Shown here: piece after piece, positions 46,607 to 56,326 of the stretch
Layout: the number at the start of each line of letters is the position of its first letter
Numbering within the stretch: position 1 is the first letter of the stretch
Assembly: GCF_000375365.1 (NCBI RefSeq)
Contig: NZ_AQXB01000003.1
Location: 62,001 to 126,000 of the forward strand
Direction of reading: 5' to 3'
DNA from: Corynebacterium mastitidis DSM 44356
Lineage (GTDB): Bacteria > Actinomycetota > Actinomycetes > Mycobacteriales > Mycobacteriaceae
Length of the DNA stretch: 64,000 bases
Translations under genes and position numbers: made by a program
The notes under the pieces: model-generated
Seen by the model: only the letters and a program-made list of their open reading frames with translations
Told to the model about the DNA's origin: nothing
The model's database searches: none

Positions 46607-48631
46607 TTAGGGGGTCAGCGCGGTGAGATCGAACTCGTAGTAGCGCACCGTGATCCGCGCGTCCTTGCGCAGCGTCTGCCCCGCCTGCGGCTCCGAGGCG
46701 GCGATCAGCTTGCGGTCCGTGATGAGCCCCGTCTTGACGTCCGAGCCCGCCACCAGGGCGGAATCCGGGGCGGTCCACCCCGCCGAGCGCAGCTTGGACA
46801 GCGCCTGGGACTGGGTGGAGCGGGTGAGATCCGGCATCTCGAAGAGCTGGCCGTTGGACACCTCGATCGTGATGGAGGAATGGGCGTCCACCATCGAGCC
46901 CTGCTCCTCGACGCTGAGCACCGTGCCCTCCGGCTCCAGGGAGTCCACGTAGGTGATCTCGCTGTCCAGATCCAGGGAATCCAGCGTGGTCTGGGCCTGG
47001 GCGAGCTGCAACCCCGTGAGGTCCGGCACGCGCACCTGCTTCGGCCCCGAGGAGACCGTCACGCTGACCTGGGAGCCCTTGGAGATCTGCGTCCCGGCGG
47101 CCGGGTTCTGGCGCAGGATCTGCCCCTCCGGCACCGCGTCGGACTCCTCCTCCGTGGCCTGCGAGTTCAGGGCCAGCCCGCTGCCCTGCAGGGCGGCGGA
47201 GGCCTGCTGGAGGGTCATCCCGGTGAGGTCCGGGACGTCCGTGACCTCCTTGCCGGAGGAGACCGTGAGCTGCACCGAGGCCCCCTCCTGGAGGGTGGAA
47301 CCGGCGGCGGGGTTGGTGCGGATCACCGAGTCACGCGGCACGTCCGGGCTGGGTTCCTCGTGGGTGTCCACCTGCAGCCCCGCGTCCTCCAGGGTCTTGC
47401 GGGCCTCGTTGACGGGCAGCCCGGTCACGTCGGGCACCTCCACGGTGGCGGAGCGGCGCTCCACGGCGGGCGCGTCCCCGGAGGAATCCTGGGAGCGGTG
47501 AACCAGCAGGTCGTAGGCGAAGGCACCGCCCACGCCCAGCACGATGAGCACCAGCAGCCCGGCGACCCAGGCGGGCCAGCGGGACTTCTTGGTGGGACGC
47601 CGGTGCCTGCGCCGCCCGCCCGCGCCGCCGTCGGCCCTGCGCGGGGACGGGGAGGCGGCGGGCACCGTAGCCGCCGTGCTTGTGGTGGCCGCCGGAACGA
47701 CCTCCGTGGGGGCGACCGCCTGGGCGTCGGACCCGGCGGGGGCCTGCTGCGGCTGCGCGGCGACGTGGGAGCGGGCGGCCTGGGTCACGGCGTTGCGGGA
47801 GAGCAGCTCGAGATCGGCGGCCATCGCGTCCGCCGACTGGTAGCGATCCGCCGGGTGCTTGGCCATGGCCGTGAGCACCACGGAATCCACGTTGACGGCG
47901 GCGGTGGGGGTCAGGTCCGCGATGAAGTGCGAGGGGGGAGTGGCCTCCTCCTGGACGTGCTGGTACGCCACGGCGAACGGCGTCTCCCCCTGGAACGGCG
48001 GGTTGCCCGTGAGCAGCTCGTAGAGCACGCAGCCCAGCGAGTAGACGTCCGAGCGGGCGTCGGCGTTGCGGCCGCGCGCCTGCTCCGGGGAGAGGTACTG
48101 GGCGGTGCCGATCACGGCGGCGGTCTGCGTCATCGCCGAGGTGGAATCGTCCAGGGCGCGGGCGATGCCGAAGTCCATCACCTTCACCGCGCCGGTGTTG
48201 GTGATCATGATGTTGGCCGGCTTGATGTCCCGGTGGATGATCCCGGCGTCGTGCGAGGCCTGGAGAGCCTGGGCGGCCGGCACGATCACGGCGGCGGCCT
48301 CCGTGGGGGGCATGGGGCCGTCCTCGCGCACGATGCCGCGCAGGGTGCGCCCGAACACGCGCTCCATCACGATGTAGGGGACGCTGATCCCCTCGATCAT
48401 CGTCTCCCCGGTGTCATACACCGCCACGATGGCGGGGTGGTTGAGCCGCCCGGAGTTCTGGGCCTCGCGGCGGAAGCGCTCGCGGAAGTTGACGTCCCGC
48501 GCCAGCTCCATGCGCAGCACCTTCACGGCCACGCCCCGGCCCAGCAGCGCATCGTGCGCCGCGTAGACGTCGGACATGCCGCCGGTGCCGATCACCTCGC
48601 CCAGCTCGTAGCGGTCCGCGATCATCGTCAT
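46607..48631 (-). CDS. pknB: Serine/threonine protein kinase PknB with four PASTA domains
   Basis: A 674-residue receptor kinase. The cytoplasmic kinase (about residues 8-275) has 'IGTGGMSDVYAAHD', catalytic Lys in 'VAVKVL', 'IIHRDIKPANIM', 'VMDFGIAR' and an activation loop 'TQTAAVIGTAQYLSPEQARG' with the two phosphorylatable Thr. A membrane helix (about 350-372) precedes four extracellular PASTA repeats ('VPDVTGLP', 'VPDLTGMT', 'VPDLTGLQ', 'MPDLTRST'), which sense muropeptides or lipid II. Targets in relatives include MurJ, CwlM and FHA proteins, all encoded here. The ATG overlaps the pknA stop (ATGA). Confidence 0.97.
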   Translation of the reverse strand: MTMIADRYELGEVIGTGGMSDVYAAHDALLGRGVAVKVLRMELARDVNFRERFRREAQNSGRLNHPAIVAVYDTGETMIEGISVPYIVMERVFGRTLRGIVREDGPMPPTEAAAVIVPAAQALQASHDAGIIHRDIKPANIMITNTGAVKVMDFGIARALDDSTSAMTQTAAVIGTAQYLSPEQARGRNADARSDVYSLGCVLYELLTGNPPFQGETPFAVAYQHVQEEATPPSHFIADLTPTAAVNVDSVVLTAMAKHPADRYQSADAMAADLELLSRNAVTQAARSHVAAQPQQAPAGSDAQAVAPTEVVPAATTSTAATVPAASPSPRRADGGAGGRRRHRRPTKKSRWPAWVAGLLVLIVLGVGGAFAYDLLVHRSQDSSGDAPAVERRSATVEVPDVTGLPVNEARKTLEDAGLQVDTHEEPSPDVPRDSVIRTNPAAGSTLQEGASVQLTVSSGKEVTDVPDLTGMTLQQASAALQGSGLALNSQATEEESDAVPEGQILRQNPAAGTQISKGSQVSVTVSSGPKQVRVPDLTGLQLAQAQTTLDSLDLDSEITYVDSLEPEGTVLSVEEQGSMVDAHSSITIEVSNGQLFEMPDLTRSTQSQALSKLRSAGWTAPDSALVAGSDVKTGLITDRKLIAASEPQAGQTLRKDARITVRYYEFDLTALTP

Positions 48632-50298
48632 TGTGCCTCTCCCTCGGCGTCCTCCGGGAGGTTGCCTGACGCGTCGGAGGTGAGCAACTGCACATCCGAG
48701 TTATCCTGATTCACCTGCGCCGGACTGTTCGGCGTGTTGCTGGGCTGAGGAGCCTCCTGCTCCGGCTCGTCCACCACGGTACCCTGCTCGGGGACCAGGG
48801 TCACGGCGGAGTCCTCCTCCTCGTACTGGGTATCCGCCTCGCCGCGTTCCTCCCCGCGCGGGGAGCGCTGGGCGGTGTGCTGCGCGGGCTCCTCCCGCGA
48901 GTCCTCGTCCCGGCCCGGGTTGCCTCGGCGCACCGTGTGGGCCGGGGCCTCCTCGACGTACTGGGTCTCCGTGACCACCTCCGGCTGCTCGGCGGGGTTC
49001 TCCCCCGCAGCGGGAGCGGACGTTGCGGAGGTTTCAGCGGTGCCGGTGCGGTGCGCGGGGGAGGAATCGGAGCCGAAGAAGTCCAGGCGGTAGAGGGCAA
49101 AGCCCACCACCAGCAGCACGGCCAGCGCCGCCGCCACGGCGAGCGGAACCACCATGCGCTCGCGCGTGTTCTTCTCCTTGGCCTGCTTTGTGCCGCCCTT
49201 CGCGGTCGCGGCGGAGACCGGGGCGGCGGGCGGCACCGCCCGCCTGCGCGCCGGGGTGGGGGGCTTGCCGGTGGCCGGGACGGCGGGCTGCACCGTGGTG
49301 GGCTGGGCCACCGCGCCCAGGGCCACCGTGGCCGCCGTGGGCGAGGGCTCCGGCGCCGGGCGGGACAGCTTGGCCGAGCGCGGCTGCGGCGGGCGCTGCC
49401 CCAGCCGCACCTGCGAGATGGCGTGGGCCAGCTCGTTGCCGTCGGTAAACCGCCGCCGGGGGTCCTTGCGCAGGGAGATGCCGATCAGCTCCCGGGTCTG
49501 CGCGGTGATGGAGGTGGATAGCTGCGGCGGGGCCTGGTTGATGTGGGCCAGCACCACCGACACCGAGGAATCCCCGGTGAAGGGGCGCTTGCCGCTGAGG
49601 ACCTCGTAGCCCACCACGCCCAGGGAGTACACGTCCGAGGCGGCGTGGACGTCCTGGCCCTGGGCCTGCTCGGGCGAGACGTACTGGGCGGTGCCCACCA
49701 CCATGCCGGTGCGCGTCAGCGGCACCGCGGCGGCGGCCTTGGCGATGCCAAAGTCGGTGATCTTGACCTGCCCGGCCTGCGTGACCATGAGGTTGCCCGG
49801 CTTGATGTCGCGGTGCACCATGCCCATCGCGTGGATCGCGGACAGGCCGTGGGCGGCCTGCTCCATGACGTCTAAGGCCATGTCCTCCGGCAGGGCGCCC
49901 TCGCGGGAGAGCAGATCCGCCAGGGACTCCCCGCGCACGTACTCCATCACGATGAAGCAAAAGACGGTGCCGTGGGGGTCCGGGACCTCGCGGTAGGCGT
50001 AGGTGCGCACCACGTTATCGGACACGATCTTCTCCGCCGCCTGGGCCTCGTTGCGGAAGCGCTCCAGGAACTCCGTGGAGTTGGAAAACTCCGGCCGCAG
50101 CGCCTTGATGGCCACCTCGCGGTCGTGGCGGAGATCGTCGGCAAGCCACACGGTGGACATGCCGCCGTGGCCGATCACCCATTGCAGGCGGTAGTCCTCG
50201 CCGATGAGCCGTTGCAGCCGGGAGCGCTGTTCGTCATCCGACAGCCCCGAGTGGGAGTTGGGGGTGGAAGCGCGTTGCTGGAAGTTCTCGTCCGTCAC
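48628..50298 (-). CDS. pknA: Serine/threonine protein kinase PknA
   Basis: A 556-residue membrane kinase. The kinase domain (about residues 36-300) has 'IGHGGMSTVWLADD', 'VAIKAL', 'MVHRDIKPGNLM', 'ITDFGIAK' and activation loop 'LTRTGMVVGTAQYVSPEQAQ'. A Pro/Ala-rich linker leads to a membrane helix ('VVPLAVAAALAVLLVVGFALY', about 390-410) and a disordered acidic extracellular tail of about 140 residues with no known domain. A 35-residue N-terminal extension precedes the kinase. The GTG at 50298 has AGGAGG at 9 bases. It works with PknB in control of polar growth; gene order pbpA-pknA-pknB is conserved. Confidence 0.96.
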   Translation of the reverse strand: MTDENFQQRASTPNSHSGLSDDEQRSRLQRLIGEDYRLQWVIGHGGMSTVWLADDLRHDREVAIKALRPEFSNSTEFLERFRNEAQAAEKIVSDNVVRTYAYREVPDPHGTVFCFIVMEYVRGESLADLLSREGALPEDMALDVMEQAAHGLSAIHAMGMVHRDIKPGNLMVTQAGQVKITDFGIAKAAAAVPLTRTGMVVGTAQYVSPEQAQGQDVHAASDVYSLGVVGYEVLSGKRPFTGDSSVSVVLAHINQAPPQLSTSITAQTRELIGISLRKDPRRRFTDGNELAHAISQVRLGQRPPQPRSAKLSRPAPEPSPTAATVALGAVAQPTTVQPAVPATGKPPTPARRRAVPPAAPVSAATAKGGTKQAKEKNTRERMVVPLAVAAALAVLLVVGFALYRLDFFGSDSSPAHRTGTAETSATSAPAAGENPAEQPEVVTETQYVEEAPAHTVRRGNPGRDEDSREEPAQHTAQRSPRGEERGEADTQYEEEDSAVTLVPEQGTVVDEPEQEAPQPSNTPNSPAQVNQDNSDVQLLTSDASGNLPEDAEGEAQ

Positions 50299-50311
50299 CT
50301 TCTAATCCTCC

Positions 50312-51748
50312 TCACTGGGCCGCCTGCAGCGCGGCGTTGAGTACGGCGCGCCCCACCGGGGAGGCCACCTTGCCTCCCGTGGCGCTTTGACCTTGGTTGC
50401 CGCCGTCCTTGACCACCACGCCCACGGCCACGTCGGCGTTCTCGCTGGGGCCGAAGGCCACATACCAGGTGTGCGGGGCCACGCCGTCGCCGTGCTCGGC
50501 GGTGCCGGTCTTGGAGGCGATGTCCTGGCCCGCGTAGCCCACCGTGGAGCGCTCGGACGCGCGCATCAGCTCCGTGAGCTGCGCGGCGATCTCCGGGCTT
50601 ACGGCCTGATTCAGTTCCTTTGCGTTCACCCGGTCCAGCTCCCGGAGGTCCGGGGCGGTGATCCGGGAGACCACGTGCGGCTCCATGCGGGTGCCCCCGT
50701 TGGCCACCGTGGCGGCCATGACGGCGGCCTGGAGCGCGGACATTGTGACGTCGCGCTGCCCGATGGCGGACTGGCCCAGGGAGGCGTCGTCCGGCAGGTC
50801 GCCCAGGGAGCCGGGGGCCATGGACAGCCCGAGGTCGTAGGTCTGGCCCACGCCGAAGGCCTCCGCCGTGGAGCGCAGGGCGTCGCTGCCCACGTCGATG
50901 CCCATCTGGACAAACGCGGTGTTGCAGGAGAGCGCGAAGGCCGTGTGCAGCGTCACGTCCCCGCCGCCCCCGCAGGCCTGGCCCGCGTAGTTGGTCAGGG
51001 TCTGCTGCGTGTTGGGCAGGGTGATCTCCGGGGCCCCGGTGAGCGTGCTCTGCGCCGAGTACCCGTTCTCCAGGCCCGCCGCCGTGGTGATGATCTTGAA
51101 GATCGACCCGGGCGGGAGCGTCTCCTGCGTGGAGTGGTTGAGCAGCGGGTTGCCGGGGTCCGCGTTGAGCTGCGCCCAGGCGTCCTGCGAGGTCTGCGGG
51201 TCCACGATGGAGTTGGGGTTGTAGCCGGGGCTGGAGGCCATCGCCAGGATCTCCCCGGTGGAGGGGCGGATGGCCACCACGGAGCCCTCGTAGCCGTTGC
51301 CCACCAACTGGTCGTAGGCCACCTGCTGCACCTCGGGCACCAGGGTCAGCTCCACGTTGTTGCCGGTGGGGTCCGCGCCCAGGAGCTGGTCGAGCACCCG
51401 ACCCGGGGTGGCGTCCGTGCCGTTGAGCACTCCGTTGTAGGAGGACTCGATGCCCGCCGCCCCGTACACGTCGGAGAGGTAGCCCACCACCGGGCTGAAG
51501 GCCACCGGGGCGGCCTCGTAGCTGCGGTGATACAGGCCGTCCTCCCCCTCGTAGGAGGAGGCCAGCACCTGCCCGCCCGCGGTGATCTGGCCGCGGGGGA
51601 TGGACTTGGTCTCCAGGAAGTTGCGCTGATTGAGCGGGTTGGCCGCGTACTGATCGTGGCGGAACACCTGGATCACCGTGAGGTTGACCAGCAGCACCAG
51701 GGTCAGCAGCAGGGCAAAGACCGCAGTAAAACGAATAGAGCGATTCAC
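50312..51748 (-). CDS. pbpA: Penicillin-binding protein PbpA (class B transpeptidase)
   Basis: A 478-residue class B PBP with an N-terminal membrane anchor ('FTAVFALLLTLVLLVNLTVI'), a dimerisation module and a transpeptidase domain. Active-site motifs are SxxK in 'PPGSIFKIITT', SxN in 'ALSCNTAF' and KTG in 'ASKTGTAEH'. It crosslinks peptidoglycan together with the glycosyltransferase RodA, encoded immediately upstream with no gap (TAG-GTG). It is a beta-lactam target. Start GTG 51748 with AAGGTG in the rodA end. Confidence 0.96.
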   Translation of the reverse strand: MNRSIRFTAVFALLLTLVLLVNLTVIQVFRHDQYAANPLNQRNFLETKSIPRGQITAGGQVLASSYEGEDGLYHRSYEAAPVAFSPVVGYLSDVYGAAGIESSYNGVLNGTDATPGRVLDQLLGADPTGNNVELTLVPEVQQVAYDQLVGNGYEGSVVAIRPSTGEILAMASSPGYNPNSIVDPQTSQDAWAQLNADPGNPLLNHSTQETLPPGSIFKIITTAAGLENGYSAQSTLTGAPEITLPNTQQTLTNYAGQACGGGGDVTLHTAFALSCNTAFVQMGIDVGSDALRSTAEAFGVGQTYDLGLSMAPGSLGDLPDDASLGQSAIGQRDVTMSALQAAVMAATVANGGTRMEPHVVSRITAPDLRELDRVNAKELNQAVSPEIAAQLTELMRASERSTVGYAGQDIASKTGTAEHGDGVAPHTWYVAFGPSENADVAVGVVVKDGGNQGQSATGGKVASPVGRAVLNAALQAAQ

Positions 51749-53161
51749 CTAGTTCACCTTCCCTACGGCGGGCATGTAGCCGGTGCCCTCGCCGCCCTCC
51801 GGGGTGCGGCCCTCCGCGCCCCCGACGGGGGAGAGCCCGGCGGAGCCGTCGGTGGAGTCCGCGGGCGCGGCGGCGGGCCTGCGCGCCGCATCGGAGATGC
51901 GCAGCAGGATGCCCAGCAGCATGTAGTTGGCCATGAGGGAGGAGCCGCCCGCGGACATGAACGGCGTGGTCAGGCCGGTCATGGGCATGAGCGCGCTGAT
52001 CCCGGCCACCACCACGAACACCTGGATCGCGATGGTGAGGGACAGACCCGAGGCCACCAGCTTGCCGTAGGAATCCCGGGCCAGCAGCGCCGTGCGGAAG
52101 CCCCGGGTGACCAGCAGCGCGAAGAGGACGAGCACGCCGGACAGGCCCACCAGCCCCATCTCCTCGCCCACGGCGGCCAGGATGAAGTCCGTCCACACCA
52201 CCGGGATGATGTCCGGGTGGCCCTGGCCGATGCCCGTGCCCGTCAGCCCGCCCCAGGACATGCCGAAGAGCGAGTTGGCGAGCTGGAAGCCGGAGCTATC
52301 ATACGTGGAAAAGGGATCCAGGAAGTTGCTCACGCGATCCTGAATCTTGGCGGAGATCATGTACACCCCGGTGCCGCCGAGGGCCACGAGCACCACGCCG
52401 ATGAACAGCCAGGACACCCGGCCCGTGGCCAGGTACAGCATCCCCAGCACCGTGGCGAACAGCAGCAGCGCCGGGCCGAAGTCGTTGGTCCCGGCCATGA
52501 TGAGGATGGCGATCGCCCACACCGCCAGGATCGGGGCGAGGTCCCGCAGCCGGGGGAAGGAAAGCCCCAGCACGCGGTAGCCCGCCACCGTGAACAGCGC
52601 GCGCTTATTCACCAGGAGCTGCGCGAAGAAGAGCAGCAGCAGGATCTTGGAGAACTCGCCCGGCTGCAGGGAGAACGGGCCGAAGGTGATCCAGATGCGC
52701 GCCTCCGCGTCCGCGGGCTGCGGCCACACCAGGGGCAGCGCCAACAGGGCCAGGCCCACCAGGCCCAGCAGGTAGGAATAGCGCGACAGCGAGCGGTACT
52801 CGCGCAGGAACACCAGCACCAGCACCAGCAGCACCACGCCCACGAAGGTCCACTGCACCTGGCGGGTCACCAGGGAGGTGCCGTTGGCCTCGTCGATGCG
52901 GTAGATCATCACCAGGCCCAGGCCGTTGAGGGTGGCCGTGACCGGGAGCATGATCTGATCCGCGTGCGGCGCCACGAAGCACAGCACGCAGTGCGCGGCC
53001 AGGAAGATCACCACGAAGCCGCCGATGACCCAGGCCAGCTCCGAGGTGAGCGTGTTGCCCTGAGACAGCTCCAGGTTGATGAGCATTGCGGAGACGAAGA
53101 ACGCGGAGAGCACCAGCAGCCCCAGCTCCGTGCGGCGATGAAAGATCTGCGACACGCTCAT
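51749..53161 (-). CDS. rodA: SEDS peptidoglycan glycosyltransferase RodA
   Basis: A 470-residue SEDS protein with about twelve membrane helices that polymerises lipid II. Family motifs are 'GPFSLQPGEFSKILLLLFFA', 'AGTNDFGPALLLFA', 'WTDFILAAVGEEMGLVG' and 'MTGLTTPFMSAGGSSL'. The ATG at 53161 follows GGGAGG at 10 bases and starts two bases after the pstP stop; the longer frame upstream is a shadow of pstP. It works with PbpA (next gene) and receives lipid II flipped by MurJ, also in this window. Confidence 0.96.
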   Translation of the reverse strand: MSVSQIFHRRTELGLLVLSAFFVSAMLINLELSQGNTLTSELAWVIGGFVVIFLAAHCVLCFVAPHADQIMLPVTATLNGLGLVMIYRIDEANGTSLVTRQVQWTFVGVVLLVLVLVFLREYRSLSRYSYLLGLVGLALLALPLVWPQPADAEARIWITFGPFSLQPGEFSKILLLLFFAQLLVNKRALFTVAGYRVLGLSFPRLRDLAPILAVWAIAILIMAGTNDFGPALLLFATVLGMLYLATGRVSWLFIGVVLVALGGTGVYMISAKIQDRVSNFLDPFSTYDSSGFQLANSLFGMSWGGLTGTGIGQGHPDIIPVVWTDFILAAVGEEMGLVGLSGVLVLFALLVTRGFRTALLARDSYGKLVASGLSLTIAIQVFVVVAGISALMPMTGLTTPFMSAGGSSLMANYMLLGILLRISDAARRPAAAPADSTDGSAGLSPVGGAEGRTPEGGEGTGYMPAVGKVN

Positions 53162-53163
53162 GG

Positions 53164-54606
53164 TTACTTCACCTCCCGGCAATCCACCCCGGGCTTGGCT
53201 AGCTCGCCCGGGCGGGACGACTCCTCCGTCTGCGCCGGATCGGACTCCTTGCGCACGGTCACGCACGCGGGCAGGGCCTGATCCGCCAGGCGGCGGAGCT
53301 GCTGGTTGATCTCCTCGTACGTTCCGGACGGCATGGCCTCCACCGAGGAGCGCGCCGAGGCCGGGAGATCGTTCAGGCTAAAGCGGTGGCAATCCTTCTC
53401 GGAGACCTCCTGCGGGTCGGTCAGCCGCACCGAGGCGTCCGCGCCCAGGCAGGCGTGCTGATACTCCTCGTGCAGGTCCCGTCCCAGCACCGTGTAGTCC
53501 AGGCCGCGCTCCACGACGATCGCCCCGGCGTCATCCGTGGCGAGGAAGTACCGCTCCTTGGCGGTGTGGTACACCCACCAGCCGCCCACGATCAGCGCGA
53601 TGAGCACCAATAAAGCGACGATGAGCGTGCCCCAGCGCCACGCTGAACCACGCTCAGACCCCTGATCGGCGTCCGCCTCCTCGTCCTCGGCGGCCTCGGG
53701 GGGATCGGGCACCCCGGACAGGGGCTGCGCGCTCACCTGGCCGTCGGGGGAGATGGTGGTGACCTTGGTGCGCAGGGCCGCCGCGCGGCCCGCGGCGGTA
53801 TCCGGGTGGGAATCCTCCGAGGGCTCCCCGCACAGGGCGCCGCCGGTGGCGGGCTCGGTGGGCAGCTCCGCGAGCGCCCCCTCATCCATCGCGTCCGCGT
53901 CCACCACGTCCGCCACCACCACGGTCACGTTGTCCGGGCCGCCCGAGCGCAGCGCCAGCTCCACGAGCCGGTTCGCGGCCTCCGCCGGGGTGCCCTGGGC
54001 CAGGGTCTCCTCGATGGTGGAGTGCGTGACGGGGTCGGAGAGCCCGTCCGAGCACAGCAGCAGGCGATCCCCGGCCTTGGCGTCGAGGGTTGTGAGGGTG
54101 GGCTCCACGTCGCGCCCCGTGTAGGCCTTGAGGATCAGGGAGCGCTGCGGGTGCGTGGAGACGTCCTCCGGCAGCAGGCGACCCTCGTTGACCAGGGACT
54201 GCACGTAGGTGTCGTCCACCGTGAGCTGCTCCAGCGCTCCCCCGCGCAGGCGGTAGCCCCGGGAGTCCCCCACGTGGCACAGGCCAAACTCGCGGCCGTT
54301 GAAGGCCAGGGCCGTGAGCGTGGTGCCCATGCCCTGCGTCTCCGGGTGCGCCCCCACCTCGTCCGCGATGGCGCGGTTGGCCTCGTCGGCGCCCGCAGCC
54401 AGCAGCGCCAGCATGTCATTATCCCCGGTGTCCTTGTCCAGGTGCTCCAGGTGGGTAATCATGATCTGCGAGGCCACCTCGCCCGCGGCGTGGCCGCCCA
54501 TGCCGTCCGCGAGGGCCAGCAGGTAGGGCCCGGCGTAGGCCGAATCCTCGTTGTTGCCCCGCACCAGGCCCCGGTCCGAGGCCACCGTGTAATTCAAGCG
54601 CAGCAT
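53164..54606 (-). CDS. pstP: PP2C-type Ser/Thr phosphatase PstP
   Basis: A 480-residue membrane phosphatase. The PP2C domain (residues 1 to about 235) has the metal-binding motifs 'RGNNEDSAYAG', 'LADGMGGHAAGE', 'CHVGDSRGYRLR', 'LLCSDGLSDPV' and 'GGPDNVTVVV'. A disordered acidic linker is followed by a membrane helix ('WGTLIVALLVLIALIVGGWWVY', about 325-346) and an extracellular domain of about 130 residues with several Cys. It reverses phosphorylation by PknA and PknB and is usually the only such phosphatase in corynebacteria. Start and fhaB stop overlap in TAATG. Confidence 0.96.
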   Translation of the reverse strand: MLRLNYTVASDRGLVRGNNEDSAYAGPYLLALADGMGGHAAGEVASQIMITHLEHLDKDTGDNDMLALLAAGADEANRAIADEVGAHPETQGMGTTLTALAFNGREFGLCHVGDSRGYRLRGGALEQLTVDDTYVQSLVNEGRLLPEDVSTHPQRSLILKAYTGRDVEPTLTTLDAKAGDRLLLCSDGLSDPVTHSTIEETLAQGTPAEAANRLVELALRSGGPDNVTVVVADVVDADAMDEGALAELPTEPATGGALCGEPSEDSHPDTAAGRAAALRTKVTTISPDGQVSAQPLSGVPDPPEAAEDEEADADQGSERGSAWRWGTLIVALLVLIALIVGGWWVYHTAKERYFLATDDAGAIVVERGLDYTVLGRDLHEEYQHACLGADASVRLTDPQEVSEKDCHRFSLNDLPASARSSVEAMPSGTYEEINQQLRRLADQALPACVTVRKESDPAQTEESSRPGELAKPGVDCREVK

Positions 54607-55067
54607 TACGGCACCAACCTCACCGTGGTTCGACCCACGCGTATCGACGTCCCGGTGTCCACCCGCTCCGGCTGATCGATGCGGGTACCGGCCACGAAGG
54701 TGCCGTTGCGGGAATCCAGGTCCTCAACAAACCAGTCCGAGCCGCGCCGGAACAGGCGCGCGTGCCGTGCGGACGCGAAGTCGTCGCCAAGCACAAAGTC
54801 GCAGTCCGGGCTGCGCCCCAGCACCACCTCGCCCACCGAGGCGATCTCCATGTGGGAGCCCTGCAGGGGGCCCTCCACGATGGTGATCCTATTGATGGGG
54901 GCGGACTTGCGCGGGGCGGGGGCCGCGCCGCGCCGGGAGCGCTTGCCCGGCTGCGCGCCGCCCACCAGCGCGGTATCCCGGCGCATGGCGCGCAGCGCCA
55001 CGAGGATGAGAAGCCACAGCAACACCAGGACCCCGATGCGGAACCCGGTGAGGACGAGTGAGTCCAT
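54606..55067 (-). CDS. fhaB: FHA domain protein FhaB (FipA-type)
   Basis: A 153-residue protein with one N-terminal membrane helix ('GVLVLLWLLILVALRAM', about residues 10-27), a basic linker and a C-terminal FHA domain that reads phospho-threonine ('VVLGRSPDCDFVLGDDFASARH' region and 'VEDLDSRNGTFVAGTRID', with the conserved GR, S..H and NG residues). In mycobacteria it links PknA/PknB signalling to division and wall synthesis. AAGGAGAGCACTC precedes the ATG. 18 bases after fhaA. Confidence 0.95.
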   Translation of the reverse strand: MDSLVLTGFRIGVLVLLWLLILVALRAMRRDTALVGGAQPGKRSRRGAAPAPRKSAPINRITIVEGPLQGSHMEIASVGEVVLGRSPDCDFVLGDDFASARHARLFRRGSDWFVEDLDSRNGTFVAGTRIDQPERVDTGTSIRVGRTTVRLVP

Positions 55068-55085
55068 GAGTGCTCTCCTTGGGTG

Positions 55086-55991
55086 CTAGTTCTGCCGAGG
55101 CCAGATGACGCGGACCTCGATGTGGGAATGGCCGATGGTGATGATGTCCCCGTCCGCCAGCAGCCAGTTATCCACCGGGGTGTCGTTGACGGTGGTGCCG
55201 TTGGTGGACTGCAGGTCCACCAGCACGGCGTCCTGCCCGTCCCAGGTGACCTCCGCGTGCTGGCGGGAGACCCCCGTGTCCGGGAGGCGGAAGTCCGCGT
55301 CGTGGGAGCGCCCGAGGATGTTCGACCCCTCCTGCACCAGGTACGTGCGCGAGGAGCCGTCCTGAAGGAGCAGGCTTACCGTGGGGCGATCCGGCTGCCG
55401 CTGCTGCGTCGGGGCGCCCGCCGCGGATGCCTGGCGAGGAATGAACTCGGTGGCGGCGTCGCGCCCGGACGGTCCAGGCTGGGGATGGTTCATCTGCTCT
55501 CTTTCGTTCTCGTGGGCGTTCGTGGCGTTCTGGTAGGGCTTGTCGCGCTTGCCGGGGGAGGCGGGAGCGGGAGCGGGGGCCCCGATCCAGTCGAAGCCGG
55601 TCGGCTGATCGGGGGAGGGGTTGGCGTAGGAGGACACCCGCAGCTGGCCCGTGCGCATCCCCGACTCCTCCGCGATGCGCACCACCACCGGGCCGGGCAG
55701 CGCCAGGCCCTGGTTGCGGCAGTAGCGCGTCATGCGATCCGCGAAGTCCTCGGGCAGGCTCGCGCTCTGCCGCGCGAGGTTGCGGACGTCGCTCTGGGAC
55801 AGCCCGACGATAAAGACGTTGGGGGCCTCCGGGCGGCCGTCCACCGCCTCCACGTTGTCCTCGATCTCCTGCTTGAGAAGCTCTTCGATCTCCGCGGGCA
55901 CCACGCTGCCGCCAAAGACGAGGGCAAAGCCGTTATCCAGGCCGCGCTGCATGGCGCTATCGAACTTGGCAAAGCGAGCCATGATCGACAC
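55086..55991 (-). CDS. fhaA: FHA domain protein FhaA (DUF3662-FHA)
   Basis: A 301-residue cytoplasmic protein with an N-terminal DUF3662 domain (about residues 4-125, 'FDSAMQRGLDNGFALVFGGS'), a disordered linker and a C-terminal FHA domain ('ILGRSHDADFRLPDTGVSRQHA', 'LQSTNGTTVNDTPVDN'). In mycobacteria FhaA binds the phosphorylated MurJ pseudokinase and restrains peptidoglycan synthesis; that MurJ form is present here. GTG 55991 is chosen because AGAGGAGG lies 8 bases upstream; ATG 55982 would be too far from it. It is the first gene of the seven-gene operon that ends with pknB. Confidence 0.93.
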   Translation of the reverse strand: MSIMARFAKFDSAMQRGLDNGFALVFGGSVVPAEIEELLKQEIEDNVEAVDGRPEAPNVFIVGLSQSDVRNLARQSASLPEDFADRMTRYCRNQGLALPGPVVVRIAEESGMRTGQLRVSSYANPSPDQPTGFDWIGAPAPAPASPGKRDKPYQNATNAHENEREQMNHPQPGPSGRDAATEFIPRQASAAGAPTQQRQPDRPTVSLLLQDGSSRTYLVQEGSNILGRSHDADFRLPDTGVSRQHAEVTWDGQDAVLVDLQSTNGTTVNDTPVDNWLLADGDIITIGHSHIEVRVIWPRQN

Positions 55992-56326
55992 GTGCTCAAC
56001 CTCCTCTTGCTTCTCCCTGAACAATTCCGCCCCCGACGCCGTTCGTGGCGGCGCGCGGCGACGCACCCGACGCCCCGCTCGGGGCCGCCGAGGCCGCCGC
56101 GATGAGGGGCCTAGGACGCATGGAGGGATCACGGATGACCCCACACACCCGGATGAGGCGCGCATACGTACAGACCAGTATAGGGGCAAGGCAAGGGGGA
56201 TAGATAGGCGCGGGCGCATACGAGGGGGTGGTGCGCGGCGCGATAGTGGGGTTTGACCTGCGTGTTTGTCATGGGTGTGGTGCTGCGTATAGAGTCTTAG
56301 GAGTCGCAACGGCGGCCACTTGATTT
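55992..56326. promoter_or_regulatory. Promoter region of the fhaA-pknB operon
   Basis: A near-ideal -10, TATACT (minus strand, 56181-56176), implies a long leader of about 180 bases before fhaA; the leader is GC-rich and can probably fold, but no known riboswitch is recognised. No gene is seen in this 335-base gap, which also contains the tRNA-Leu promoter. Confidence 0.55.
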